DNA of 59,772 bases from assembly GCA_004173185.1 (NCBI GenBank), contig SEFZ01000027.1, positions 1 through 59,772 on the forward strand. Direction: 5' to 3'. Below, piece by piece: positions 23,929 through 31,761 of the stretch (position 1 is its first letter; every line of letters starts with the position of its first letter). Made by a program: the position numbers and the translations under genes. The notes under the pieces were generated by a model that worked only from the letters and a program-made list of their open reading frames with translations, did no database searches and had not been told where the DNA came from. The DNA is from Sphingomonadales bacterium. Lineage in GTDB: Bacteria > Pseudomonadota > Alphaproteobacteria > Sphingomonadales > Sphingomonadaceae.

Positions 23929-25026
23929 TCAGATCGCGCCCACATCGAATGCATCGAGCAGCCCCTCGCCCTGACCGGGCGTGCGGGTGGTCGATTGGGT
24001 AAAGCTGTCGAGATCCAGCGTGCCATATCCGTTCATGTGCCGGATGAAGAACGACCAGTTGCGATACCCCACGAAAATCAACCCGATCCCCAGCGTGAAC
24101 ACCACCAGCAGGAAGCTGCCGATGATCAGCTTGAACCAGTCCCAACTCCGCGCCTCAAACTTGAAATCGAGATCGGCGAGCGAGAGATTGCTGACCACTT
24201 CGCGGAAATAGGCGGCGTAATAGAAGATCGAGACCAACCCGAGCAGGATGAAAAACACGAAATAGCCGATCACTGCGGCCAGTATCACCACCTGCATCGC
24301 CTCATCCGGCGTCCGCACCGTTTGCGCCGTCATCGTACCGGCACTTGATCCGAACAGGGCGGCCCCCGCCACGCCTGCGATCAGGAGCAGGATCGGTGCC
24401 AGATAATAAAGCAGATAGCGCCCCATGATCGGCCGCCAGTCGGCGTTGGAATTAAACTCGTGCGGGCCAAAGCTCATCGCGTTCCAGCGCGCGTTCCAAA
24501 GCCCGGTCATCGCCCAGGGCACCATCAGGCCCAGCGCGAAGCTGCCGACGAGCGTCTTCCACAGATGCGTCAGACCATAGCTAAAGCCCTGCTCGCTGCT
24601 GCCGCCACGAATGCCATGCCAATAGGTGCGGCTCAGCCGGTAGCGCAGCGCGCGGAAGATCGCGACGCCGATCAGATAGAAGACTGCGAAATAGAGCAGG
24701 ATCGTCAGCAGCGCCGCGCCGCCATGGTGCCCCTGTATAGCCAGCGACTGAATCACGAACTGGAGCACGCCCAGCGGAAGCACGAACAACAGGATCGCCA
24801 TCAGATAGCCGATGAACAGCTCCAGCCCGGTGCCGGTCCATTCGAGCCGGTCGTCGATGAACCTCGTATGGGCCCAAAGATATTGCCGCTCGCGGGTCTT
24901 CGCCCAAAAGCCGTAAATCCCCAGCGTGACGATCGTCAGCAGCAAATTGGTGAAAGCGATCGGCGCGAATTCGCGCCACGTGCCGTGAAACTCAAAGGCG
25001 CGCGCGCCCGATGCCTGCTCATCCAT
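23929..25026 (-). CDS. YjgN/DUF898 family membrane protein
   Basis: A 365-residue polytopic inner-membrane protein. FHGTWREFAPIAFTNLLLTIVTLGIYGFWAKT, where FWAKTRERQYLWAHT is the family hallmark, is repeated in weaker form near residue 160 (YGLTHLWKTLVGSF). About seven hydrophobic segments are visible. Function of DUF898 proteins is not known. It is translated just upstream of the M48 protease gene with a one-base gap; the protease may act on or with it. Confidence 0.9.
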   Translation of the reverse strand: MDEQASGARAFEFHGTWREFAPIAFTNLLLTIVTLGIYGFWAKTRERQYLWAHTRFIDDRLEWTGTGLELFIGYLMAILLFVLPLGVLQFVIQSLAIQGHHGGAALLTILLYFAVFYLIGVAIFRALRYRLSRTYWHGIRGGSSEQGFSYGLTHLWKTLVGSFALGLMVPWAMTGLWNARWNAMSFGPHEFNSNADWRPIMGRYLLYYLAPILLLIAGVAGAALFGSSAGTMTAQTVRTPDEAMQVVILAAVIGYFVFFILLGLVSIFYYAAYFREVVSNLSLADLDFKFEARSWDWFKLIIGSFLLVVFTLGIGLIFVGYRNWSFFIRHMNGYGTLDLDSFTQSTTRTPGQGEGLLDAFDVGAI

Positions 25027-25112
25027 GCATAATCCCCCCGATGCGCATCAGACCAAGCGCATGGGGGGCCGTCAATAAAGATAAGCGTCCGTAATGATTT
25101 GGGTTGGAACAG

Positions 25113-26012
25113 TTACTCCACGGCCATCTGGCACGCGCCCGGATCGCCGCTCTCCAGCCCCCTGCGCAGCCATTCCTTGCGCTGGGCCGAGGTGCCATGG
25201 GTGAAGCTCTCGGGCCGCACGCCACCCTGCGAACCCTGCTGCAGCGTATCGTCGCCGATCGCGTTGGCGGCGGTCATCGCCTCTTCCACGTCGCCGCTCT
25301 CCAGCCGATCCCGGTTGCGCCCGAAGAACACCCCGGCAAAGCAATCCGCCTGCAGTTCCAGCCCGACCGAAAGGCGGTTTGCGCCCGCTTCGCTCGATTG
25401 CGCCTGCTGCCGCGAGACTTGCTCCGATGTGCCGAGCAGATCCTGCACATGATGCCCCATTTCGTGCGCGATCACATAGATGCGGGCCAGATCGCCCTGC
25501 GCGCCATATTGCTGGCTGAGCTCGTCAAAGAATGCGGTGTCGAGATACACGCCGTCATCCGCCGGGCAGTAAAATGGCCCCACTGCCGACGATGCCGCGC
25601 CGCAGCCCGATTGCACGCTGCCCTTGAAGAAATTGATCCGCGCGGGCGAATAGGTCTCTCCCGCAGCCCTGAAAATCTGATCCCAGGTCTGGTCGGCCAG
25701 CCGCATCACCTTGCACGATTCGATGCGCGCGGGATCGCTGCATGCCGCCGCGCCGCTGCGTTCGCCGCTTTGCGTCACTTGCCCGGGCGGAGCCATCGCG
25801 GTTTGCGTCCCGCCACCGCCCATAAAGCCGAACACCAACATGCCGCCGAGAATCACCACGATCATCGCGCAACCGATCTTCCGCCCGAAAATCATCGGCA
25901 GGAAAAAGATCAGGTTGAACAGCCCGCCGCCACCACCGCCGCCGCCAAACCCGCCAGACCCACTGCCCCGGTCGCTCGCATTGCTGGTCGGGTCGATATC
26001 GTCGAGGCGCAT
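25113..26012 (-). CDS. YpfJ-type neutral zinc metallopeptidase
   Basis: A 299-residue membrane-anchored protein of the zinc_peptidase YpfJ family. A glycine-rich head (GSGSGGFGGGGGGGG) leads to a membrane segment (GCAMIVVILGGMLVFGFM), then YSPARINFFKGSVQSGCG, FYCPADDGVYLDTAFFDEL and IAHEMGHHVQDLLG, the HEXXH zinc site. EAGANRLSVGLELQADCFAG supplies the third ligand. ATG 26012 has GGAGGGA seven bases upstream and is preferred over ATG 26018. The natural substrate is unknown. Confidence 0.9.
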   Translation of the reverse strand: MRLDDIDPTSNASDRGSGSGGFGGGGGGGGLFNLIFFLPMIFGRKIGCAMIVVILGGMLVFGFMGGGGTQTAMAPPGQVTQSGERSGAAACSDPARIESCKVMRLADQTWDQIFRAAGETYSPARINFFKGSVQSGCGAASSAVGPFYCPADDGVYLDTAFFDELSQQYGAQGDLARIYVIAHEMGHHVQDLLGTSEQVSRQQAQSSEAGANRLSVGLELQADCFAGVFFGRNRDRLESGDVEEAMTAANAIGDDTLQQGSQGGVRPESFTHGTSAQRKEWLRRGLESGDPGACQMAVE

Positions 26013-26123
26013 GGCCATTCCCTCCGTTCGTTCGTTGCCCGCAACAATGCCCCAAAGCCACAAGCGTTGCACACCCGCATTTCCGCCGTTGCCCCCCGCG
26101 CCTCAATGGGCCAGAGCAAGCCC

Positions 26124-27257
26124 ATGGCCGATGCCGATCCCCGCCGCAGCGTTCCCGGTTTGCCGCTACCCGATACGGTTGCCTTGGTGTTGCAGGGCGG
26201 CGGCGCGCTCGGCAGCTATCAGGCAGGCGTGATCGAAGCACTGGGCGAAGCGGAAATCGAAGTGGATTGGGTCGCCGGCATCTCGATCGGCGCGGTCAAC
26301 GCGGCGCTGTTCGCGGGCAACCCGCCCGAACGCCGCATCGATGCGATCCGCACCTTTTGGGATACCGCCACCAGCGCGCTTCCCAGTTTCCCGATCCTGC
26401 CGCTCGATGCGATGCGCGAGATGGTCCATGAATGGTCCGCCGCGATGGTCATGGCGGTTGGCGTTCCCGGCTTTTTCAGCCCGCGCATGGTCCCGCCAAC
26501 GCTCGCTTTCCCCGGCACGCCCGAAGCGCTGAGCTTCTATGACAGCGCCCCGCTCAAGGACACGCTCAACAAGCTGATCGACTGGGATTTGCTCAACAGC
26601 GGCAAGGTCCGGCTCTCGGTCGGCGCGGTTGATATCGCCAGCGGCAATTTCCATTATTTCGATACGCAGGACGAGCGCCTCGACGCGCGCCACATCATGG
26701 CCTCCGGCGCGCTCCCGCCCGGCCTGCCCCCGATCGAGATTGACGGGCGTTCCTATTGGGACGGCGGCCTGGTCTCAAACACCCCGCTCACCCATATTCT
26801 CGACCGGCAGGAAGCCGCGACCCTGATCTTTCAGGTCGATCTCTTCCCCTCCGCCGCCGAACTGCCGCGCACGATCACCGATGTCGCCGCGCGCGAAAAG
26901 GAAATCCGCTTCTCCAGCCGAACGCGTCAGGTCTCGGACGAACGCCTGCGCCTGCGTCAGGAGCGCCAGATGGTCTGCAAGCTGCTCGATCGCCTGCCGC
27001 CCGATCTGGCGGACGATCCCGAAGTGCTGGCGCTCAAGGCGCAGGTCTCCGAATTTCCGGTCAGCCTGGTCCAGCTGATTTACCGAGCCAATGCCTGGGA
27101 AGGCGGCAGCCGCGACTTCGAATTTTCGCAGCGTTCGATGCACGAACATTGGCAGGCCGGCCGCCTCGCAATCGCCGAAACCATGGCCAATGCGCGCATC
27201 GTCGCCGAAAACATCCTCGACGGCAAAACCGCCGCGTTCGACCTTACCCATCGCTAG
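26124..27257 (+). CDS. Patatin-like phospholipase (DUF3734-type)
   Basis: A 377-residue patatin-fold serine hydrolase. The oxyanion loop VALVLQGGGALGSYQAG, the nucleophile elbow AGISIGAVNAAL (Ser near residue 59) and the DGGLVSN Asp of the Ser-Asp dyad are present. The C-terminal part (after about residue 245) is the DUF3734 extension. Start is ATG 26124; ATG 26106 is also possible and neither has a strong ribosome binding site. It ends 13 bases before 3-hydroxybutyrate dehydrogenase. That pairing is common in alphaproteobacteria and suggests a role in releasing or handling hydroxybutyrate, perhaps from PHB; this is inference. Confidence 0.88.
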   Translation: MADADPRRSVPGLPLPDTVALVLQGGGALGSYQAGVIEALGEAEIEVDWVAGISIGAVNAALFAGNPPERRIDAIRTFWDTATSALPSFPILPLDAMREMVHEWSAAMVMAVGVPGFFSPRMVPPTLAFPGTPEALSFYDSAPLKDTLNKLIDWDLLNSGKVRLSVGAVDIASGNFHYFDTQDERLDARHIMASGALPPGLPPIEIDGRSYWDGGLVSNTPLTHILDRQEAATLIFQVDLFPSAAELPRTITDVAAREKEIRFSSRTRQVSDERLRLRQERQMVCKLLDRLPPDLADDPEVLALKAQVSEFPVSLVQLIYRANAWEGGSRDFEFSQRSMHEHWQAGRLAIAETMANARIVAENILDGKTAAFDLTHR

Positions 27258-27270
27258 TCAGGAGTATCCC

Positions 27271-28053
27271 ATGTTCCTCAAGGGCAAGTCCGCCATCGTC
27301 ACCGGCTCCACCTCGGGCATCGGCCTCGCTTATGCCAAGGCGCTCGCCGCTGAGGGCTGTGCGGTGATGATCAACGGTTTCGGCGATGCAGACGCGATCG
27401 AGAAAGAACGCGCCGCACTCGAAGCGACCAGCGGCAAGGCGCTCTATGACGCCGCCGACATGACCAAGCCCGATCAGATCGCCGCAATGGTCGCGCGCGC
27501 GCAGGCCGAAATGGGCGGGGCAGACATCATCATCTCGAATGCCGGCATCCAGCATGTCGCGCCGATCGACGAGTTCCCGCTCGAAAAATGGGACGCGATC
27601 ATCGCGATCAACCTCAGCTCGACCTTCCATCTGATGCGCGCGGCGATTCCGGGCATGAAGGCCAAGAAATGGGGCCGCATCATCACCACGGCTTCAGCGC
27701 ACAGCCTCGTCGCCAGCCCCAATAAATCGGCCTATGTCGCCGCCAAGCACGGCATCGCCGGCCTCACCAAAACCGCCGCGCTCGAAACCGCCACGTTCGG
27801 CATCACCGTCAACTGCATCTCGCCCGGTTATGTCTGGACGCCGCTGGTGGAAGGGCAAATCCCCGATACGATGAAGGCGCGCGGCCTCACCCGCGAACAG
27901 GTCATCAACGACGTGCTGCTCGACGCCCAGCCGACCAAGCAGTTCGTCCATCCGGAACAAGTTGCCGCCCTCGCTTTATTCCTCTGCCGGGATGAAGCCG
28001 CGTCGATCACCGGCTCGAATTACTCGATGGATGGCGGCTGGACCGCCGCGTGA
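27271..28053 (+). CDS. 3-hydroxybutyrate dehydrogenase
   Basis: A 260-residue short-chain dehydrogenase oxidising D-3-hydroxybutyrate to acetoacetate with NAD. It has the cofactor motif TGSTSGIG, NNAG-equivalent SNAGIQHVAPI, catalytic Ser in TTASAHSLVAS and Tyr/Lys in YVAAKHG. The substrate-specific NCISPGYVWTPLVEGQI and the end GSNYSMDGGWTAA match 3HBDH closely. A CAGGAGTATCCC site precedes ATG 27271. It forms an operon with the patatin-like gene and the DUF4893 gene. Confidence 0.93.
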   Translation: MFLKGKSAIVTGSTSGIGLAYAKALAAEGCAVMINGFGDADAIEKERAALEATSGKALYDAADMTKPDQIAAMVARAQAEMGGADIIISNAGIQHVAPIDEFPLEKWDAIIAINLSSTFHLMRAAIPGMKAKKWGRIITTASAHSLVASPNKSAYVAAKHGIAGLTKTAALETATFGITVNCISPGYVWTPLVEGQIPDTMKARGLTREQVINDVLLDAQPTKQFVHPEQVAALALFLCRDEAASITGSNYSMDGGWTAA

Positions 28054-28066
28054 TAGGAACACGAGC

Positions 28067-28702
28067 ATGAAGGTTCTCGTCACCCCCCTCGTCACCGGCG
28101 CTGCCGCGACCCTGCTCGGTCTTTCGGGCTGCAACGTCTATCGCGAGGCAACGTCCGCCCAGCCGGACGTAACCCAGCCGTGGCGCGGCATCGCCACCGA
28201 TAGTGATCGCGATCGGCTGCGCGCGTGGCGAAAGGCGTGGGACGAAGCGCTCCCGCTCGCCAAGGCCGCCGATGCCGCCGCCATCGCCGCCGATCCGGCC
28301 CTGTTCGATCCCGATCGCGCGCTAGCGGGTGCGGCTCTGCCCCCCGGCAAATATCGCTGCCGTACCTTCAAGCTCGGAGCCTCCGGCACCGCGGCGCGCG
28401 ATTACACCGCCTATCCCGCTTTCGATTGCGAAGTCCGCGAAGAGGGCGAGATCGATAGCCTCCGCAAGATCAACGGCGTCCAGCGCCCGGTCGGTCTCCT
28501 CTTCCCCGAAACCGATGCGCGTACGATCTTCCTCGGTACGCTCCTCTTGGGCGACGAAACCTCCCCGCTCCGCTACGGCCTCGACGCCCAGCGCGACATG
28601 ATCGGCTATGTCGAGCGCATCGACGAAAAGCGCTGGCGCCTCGTACTGCCCCGCCCGCATTTCGAATCGAAGCTCGATATTCTGGAACTGGTCCCAGCCT
28701 GA
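28067..28702 (+). CDS. DUF4893 lipoprotein
   Basis: A 211-residue predicted lipoprotein. Signal MKVLVTPLVTGAAATLLGLS ends in lipobox LSGC (Cys near residue 22). The body has WRGIATDSDRDRLRAWRKAW, LPPGKYRCRTFKLG, YPAFDCEVREEG and RPHFESKLDILELVPA, the DUF4893 pattern common in sphingomonads. Two Cys in the body may form a disulfide. ATG 28067 is chosen because it gives the signal peptide, with TAGGAA upstream. It is third in the patatin-3HBDH operon; function is unknown. Confidence 0.85.
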   Translation: MKVLVTPLVTGAAATLLGLSGCNVYREATSAQPDVTQPWRGIATDSDRDRLRAWRKAWDEALPLAKAADAAAIAADPALFDPDRALAGAALPPGKYRCRTFKLGASGTAARDYTAYPAFDCEVREEGEIDSLRKINGVQRPVGLLFPETDARTIFLGTLLLGDETSPLRYGLDAQRDMIGYVERIDEKRWRLVLPRPHFESKLDILELVPA

Positions 28703-28707
28703 AGCTT

Positions 28708-28731
28708 CCTCCCTCGCGGAGCGGGGGGAGG
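28708..28731. repeat. CCTCCC/GGGAGG palindrome after the DUF4893 gene
   Basis: CCTCCC (28708-28713) pairs with GGGAGG (28726-28731), five bases after the stop codon. It is one of four similar palindromes placed at gene ends in the window and may terminate transcription of the patatin operon. Confidence 0.5.
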
Positions 28732-28834
28732 TGGCATAGAATTCCGGCGACACCCCCCGTGCCGCGGCGGGCGACGTTTGACATGGCAACTTCCGCACGC
28801 GACAGATCGCCACCTTATCTTAAGGGGACAATCC

Positions 28835-30142
28835 ATGCGCCGAACGCTTTTGCTCGCAACCGCTCTCGTGCTCGCCGCGCCAGCCGCCGCGGATCCGGTC
28901 CGCGATGCCACGCAAAAGGCGCTGCCCGGCCTGATGGCGCATTACCGCGATTTCCACGCCAATCCCGAGCTCAGCCTTCACGAAACCGTCACTGCCGCCA
29001 AGCTCGCCAAGGTCGCGCGCGACGCAGGCTATGAGGTCACCGAAAAGGTCGGCGGCACGGGCGTCGTCGCGATCTTGCGCAACGGACCCGGCCCGGTCGT
29101 TTTGATCCGCGCCGATACCGATGGCTTGCCCGTGATCGAGCAGACCGGGCTGCCCTTCGCCTCCAAGGTACGCGCTACCACGGAAGAAGGGATGGAGACC
29201 GGCGTGATGCACGCCTGCGGCCATGACACGCATATGGCCGCATGGATCGGCACGCTGCAAATTCTCGTCGCGATGAAGAGCCAGTGGAAGGGCACCGTGG
29301 TGATGATCGCCCAGCCCGCCGAGGAGCGCGGCATGGGTGCCAAGATGATGCTCGAGGACGGGCTGTTCACCCGCTTTCCCAAGCCGCAATTCGCCCTCGC
29401 TTTCCATGACAGCGCTTTGCAGCCCGCCGGCCAGATCGGCATCACGTCCGGCTATGCCCTCGCCAATGTCGACAGCGTCGATCTGGTCGTAAAGGGCGTC
29501 GGCGGCCACGGCGCCTATCCGCATACCACCAAGGACCCGATCGTCCTCTCCGCCCGCATCATCGGCGCGCTGCAAACCCTCGTCAGCCGAGAGATCGATC
29601 CCACCGCCTCCGCCGTCGTCACCGTCGGCGCGATCAATGGCGGATCGAAGCACAACATCATCGGCAGCGAAGTCACGATGCTGCTGACGGTCCGCAGCTT
29701 CTCCCCCGAAATGCGCAAATTCCTGCTCGACGGCATTGCCCGCATCGCCAAGGGCGAAGCAATCGCCGCCGGCATGCCCGAGGACAAGATGCCGGTGATG
29801 ACGGTCAAGGGCGAGTTCACCCCCAGCACCTACAACACCCCCGCACTCTCGAGCCGCATGCAGGCGCTATGGACCGGCCGCTTCGGCAAAGACCGCATCG
29901 TCAACACCCCCGCCGTGATGGGCGGCGAGGATTTCAGCCGCTATTATCTGGCCGACAACAAGATCGAGAGCCTGATCTTCTGGGTAGGCGGCGTGCCGCA
30001 GGACAAATGGGACGCCGCCAAGGCGGGCGGCCCCGGCCTCCCCTCGCTCCACAGCCCCTTCTGGGCACCCGATGCCGAAAAGGTGATCGAGACCGCGACG
30101 GAGGCGATGACGAGCGCCGCGCTCGACCTCCTCAAGCGCTGA
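28835..30142 (+). CDS. M20-family amidohydrolase, secreted
   Basis: A 435-residue metal-dependent amidohydrolase (M20D) with a Sec signal (MRRTLLLATALVLAAPAAA). Motifs are RADTDGLPVIEQTGLPFAS, HACGHDTHMAA (metal site) and QPAEERGMGAKMM (Glu-Glu), then KGVGGHGAYPHTTKDP at the lid domain and VMGGEDFSRY near the C-terminus. It is similar to hippurate and indole-acetyl-amino-acid hydrolases, cutting N-acyl amino acids. ATG 28835 has AAGGGG upstream. It ends only seven bases before the sheath gene. Confidence 0.93.
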   Translation: MRRTLLLATALVLAAPAAADPVRDATQKALPGLMAHYRDFHANPELSLHETVTAAKLAKVARDAGYEVTEKVGGTGVVAILRNGPGPVVLIRADTDGLPVIEQTGLPFASKVRATTEEGMETGVMHACGHDTHMAAWIGTLQILVAMKSQWKGTVVMIAQPAEERGMGAKMMLEDGLFTRFPKPQFALAFHDSALQPAGQIGITSGYALANVDSVDLVVKGVGGHGAYPHTTKDPIVLSARIIGALQTLVSREIDPTASAVVTVGAINGGSKHNIIGSEVTMLLTVRSFSPEMRKFLLDGIARIAKGEAIAAGMPEDKMPVMTVKGEFTPSTYNTPALSSRMQALWTGRFGKDRIVNTPAVMGGEDFSRYYLADNKIESLIFWVGGVPQDKWDAAKAGGPGLPSLHSPFWAPDAEKVIETATEAMTSAALDLLKR

Positions 30143-30149
30143 CGCCGGC

Positions 30150-31751
30150 ATGGCCCCGCAGTACAAGACCCCCGGCGTCTACATCCAGGAGCCAGACAGC
30201 TTCCCGCCCTCGATTGTCGGCGTGGAAACCGCGGTGCCATGCTTCATCGGCTATACCGAGAAAGCCGTGGATACGGACCTGCGCAGCCTCCATTTACTGC
30301 CGAGGAGGATCGCATCGCTGACCGAATATGTGCAGATGTTCGGCGCGGCGTATCTCAGGAAATATTACCTTCTAAGCGATTCCGTCGGGGCCGGGCGATT
30401 GCCGGAGAGCGACCGGAACTGGGGCTGGGTCTCGCTGGACGGCGTGAACCCATACCTGCTCGCCGAGGACAGCCGCAAAAGCTTCAACCTCTACGACAGC
30501 ATGCGCCTGTTCTACGCCAATGGCGGCGGGTCCTGTTATGTCGTCTCGGTCGGAGACTATAGCGGAACGATCGAGAAGGCAGCCCTGCTGCAGGGTGTCG
30601 AAGTCTGCGCTTCGTTTATCGGGCCGACGATGGTTGCGATCCCGGACGCCGTGCTGATGAGCGACGATGACGCGCGCGATCTCAATGTCGCGATGCTGCG
30701 CATGTGCCGCGACGCGGGCGACCGCATGGCGCTGATCGATCTATGGGGCATGGACAAGGTCGAAGGCCCCCACTGGGAGAGTCAGGTCGCCAGTTTCCGC
30801 AAAGGTCTACGCGCCGCGGGTCCCGAAAGCATGCAGTTCGGCGCGGCCTATTTCCCGTCGCTGGTAACGTCGATAGTCGCCCCCGAAGATATCGACATGG
30901 CCAGTTTCGTGACCGTCGACGCCGACAAACTAGCAACGCTCAAGCTTGCGCTGGGTCAGGCGTTGCAGGTCGATTATCCGGCGGCGGGCGAGCAGGTCGA
31001 AGGTACCGGCATCTCCACGCTCAATGACAAGGGCAAGCAGATCTACGCAACCTGTGTCGATAGGATCGGCGCCGATACTGAAGAGCTTGCGCTCCATCAA
31101 CTCACTCAGGCGCTGGCATCTATGGTGCCGGGCTTCCAGAGATTGCGCACGGCGATCGCGGCGACACAGAATGTGCTGCCGCCCAGCGGCGCGATGGCCG
31201 GGGTCTGGGCCATGAACGATGCGGTGCGCGGCGTATGGAATGCACCCGTCAACACCGGTATCGCCGGACTGGTTCAACCCGCGCTACCGATCTCTGGCAA
31301 TCAGCAGGACGACCTCAACGTCCCCGTCGATGGTCTCTCTATCAATGCCATCCGCACCTTCCAGGGTCGCGGCACGCTCATTTGGGGCGCGCGGACGCTC
31401 GACGGCAACAGCAATGACTGGCGCTACATCCAGGTGCGCCGCACGATGATCTATGTCGAACAATCGGTGAAGCAGGCGCTGCAGACCATGGCTTTCAATC
31501 CCAATACCGCCCAGACTTGGGCCACGGTGGCTTCGATGATCGAAAGCTTCCTCCACAATTTGTGGGCAGCGGGCGGACTGATGGGCGCGAAGCCCTCGGA
31601 AGCATTTTCCGTCCAATGCGGTCTGGGTAGCACGATGACTTCCGACGATGTGCTGAACGGAGTGATGCGGGTGCAGACCATGGTGCAGATGGTCCGCCCC
31701 GCCGAATTCATGGTGCTGACCATCGAACAGCAGATGTTGGCCGGCGCGTGA
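30150..31751 (+). CDS. Contractile tail sheath protein (phage/eCIS type), orphan
   Basis: A 533-residue, full-length tail sheath protein. The N-terminus YKTPGVYIQEPDSFPPS and CFIGYTEKA is the entry of phage and extracellular contractile injection sheaths. The end is the conserved sheath C-terminal domain: RYIQVRRTMIYVEQSVKQAL, SFLHNLWAAGGLMGAKPSEA and a final VQMVRPAEFMVLTIEQQ. It is not TssC of type VI secretion, which lacks these ends. No tube, baseplate, spike, ATPase or terminase gene is nearby. It begins seven bases after the M20 gene and ends ten bases before the RNB gene. Codon use (TTA, CTA, AGG, GGG) differs from the flanks, which suggests transfer. Whether it assembles is unknown. 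Confidence 0.9.
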   Translation: MAPQYKTPGVYIQEPDSFPPSIVGVETAVPCFIGYTEKAVDTDLRSLHLLPRRIASLTEYVQMFGAAYLRKYYLLSDSVGAGRLPESDRNWGWVSLDGVNPYLLAEDSRKSFNLYDSMRLFYANGGGSCYVVSVGDYSGTIEKAALLQGVEVCASFIGPTMVAIPDAVLMSDDDARDLNVAMLRMCRDAGDRMALIDLWGMDKVEGPHWESQVASFRKGLRAAGPESMQFGAAYFPSLVTSIVAPEDIDMASFVTVDADKLATLKLALGQALQVDYPAAGEQVEGTGISTLNDKGKQIYATCVDRIGADTEELALHQLTQALASMVPGFQRLRTAIAATQNVLPPSGAMAGVWAMNDAVRGVWNAPVNTGIAGLVQPALPISGNQQDDLNVPVDGLSINAIRTFQGRGTLIWGARTLDGNSNDWRYIQVRRTMIYVEQSVKQALQTMAFNPNTAQTWATVASMIESFLHNLWAAGGLMGAKPSEAFSVQCGLGSTMTSDDVLNGVMRVQTMVQMVRPAEFMVLTIEQQMLAGA

Positions 31752-31761
31752 GTCCCCAGGC

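Noticed and set aside
25104..26105. Upstream extension of the patatin frame
   Set aside because: It lies entirely opposite the YpfJ-type gene, which has a zinc site and ribosome binding site; the patatin fold starts only at about 26160.
30150..31751. Type VI secretion sheath (TssC) or a prophage
   Set aside because: The ends match phage/eCIS sheaths rather than TssC, and no other phage or secretion gene is in the window.
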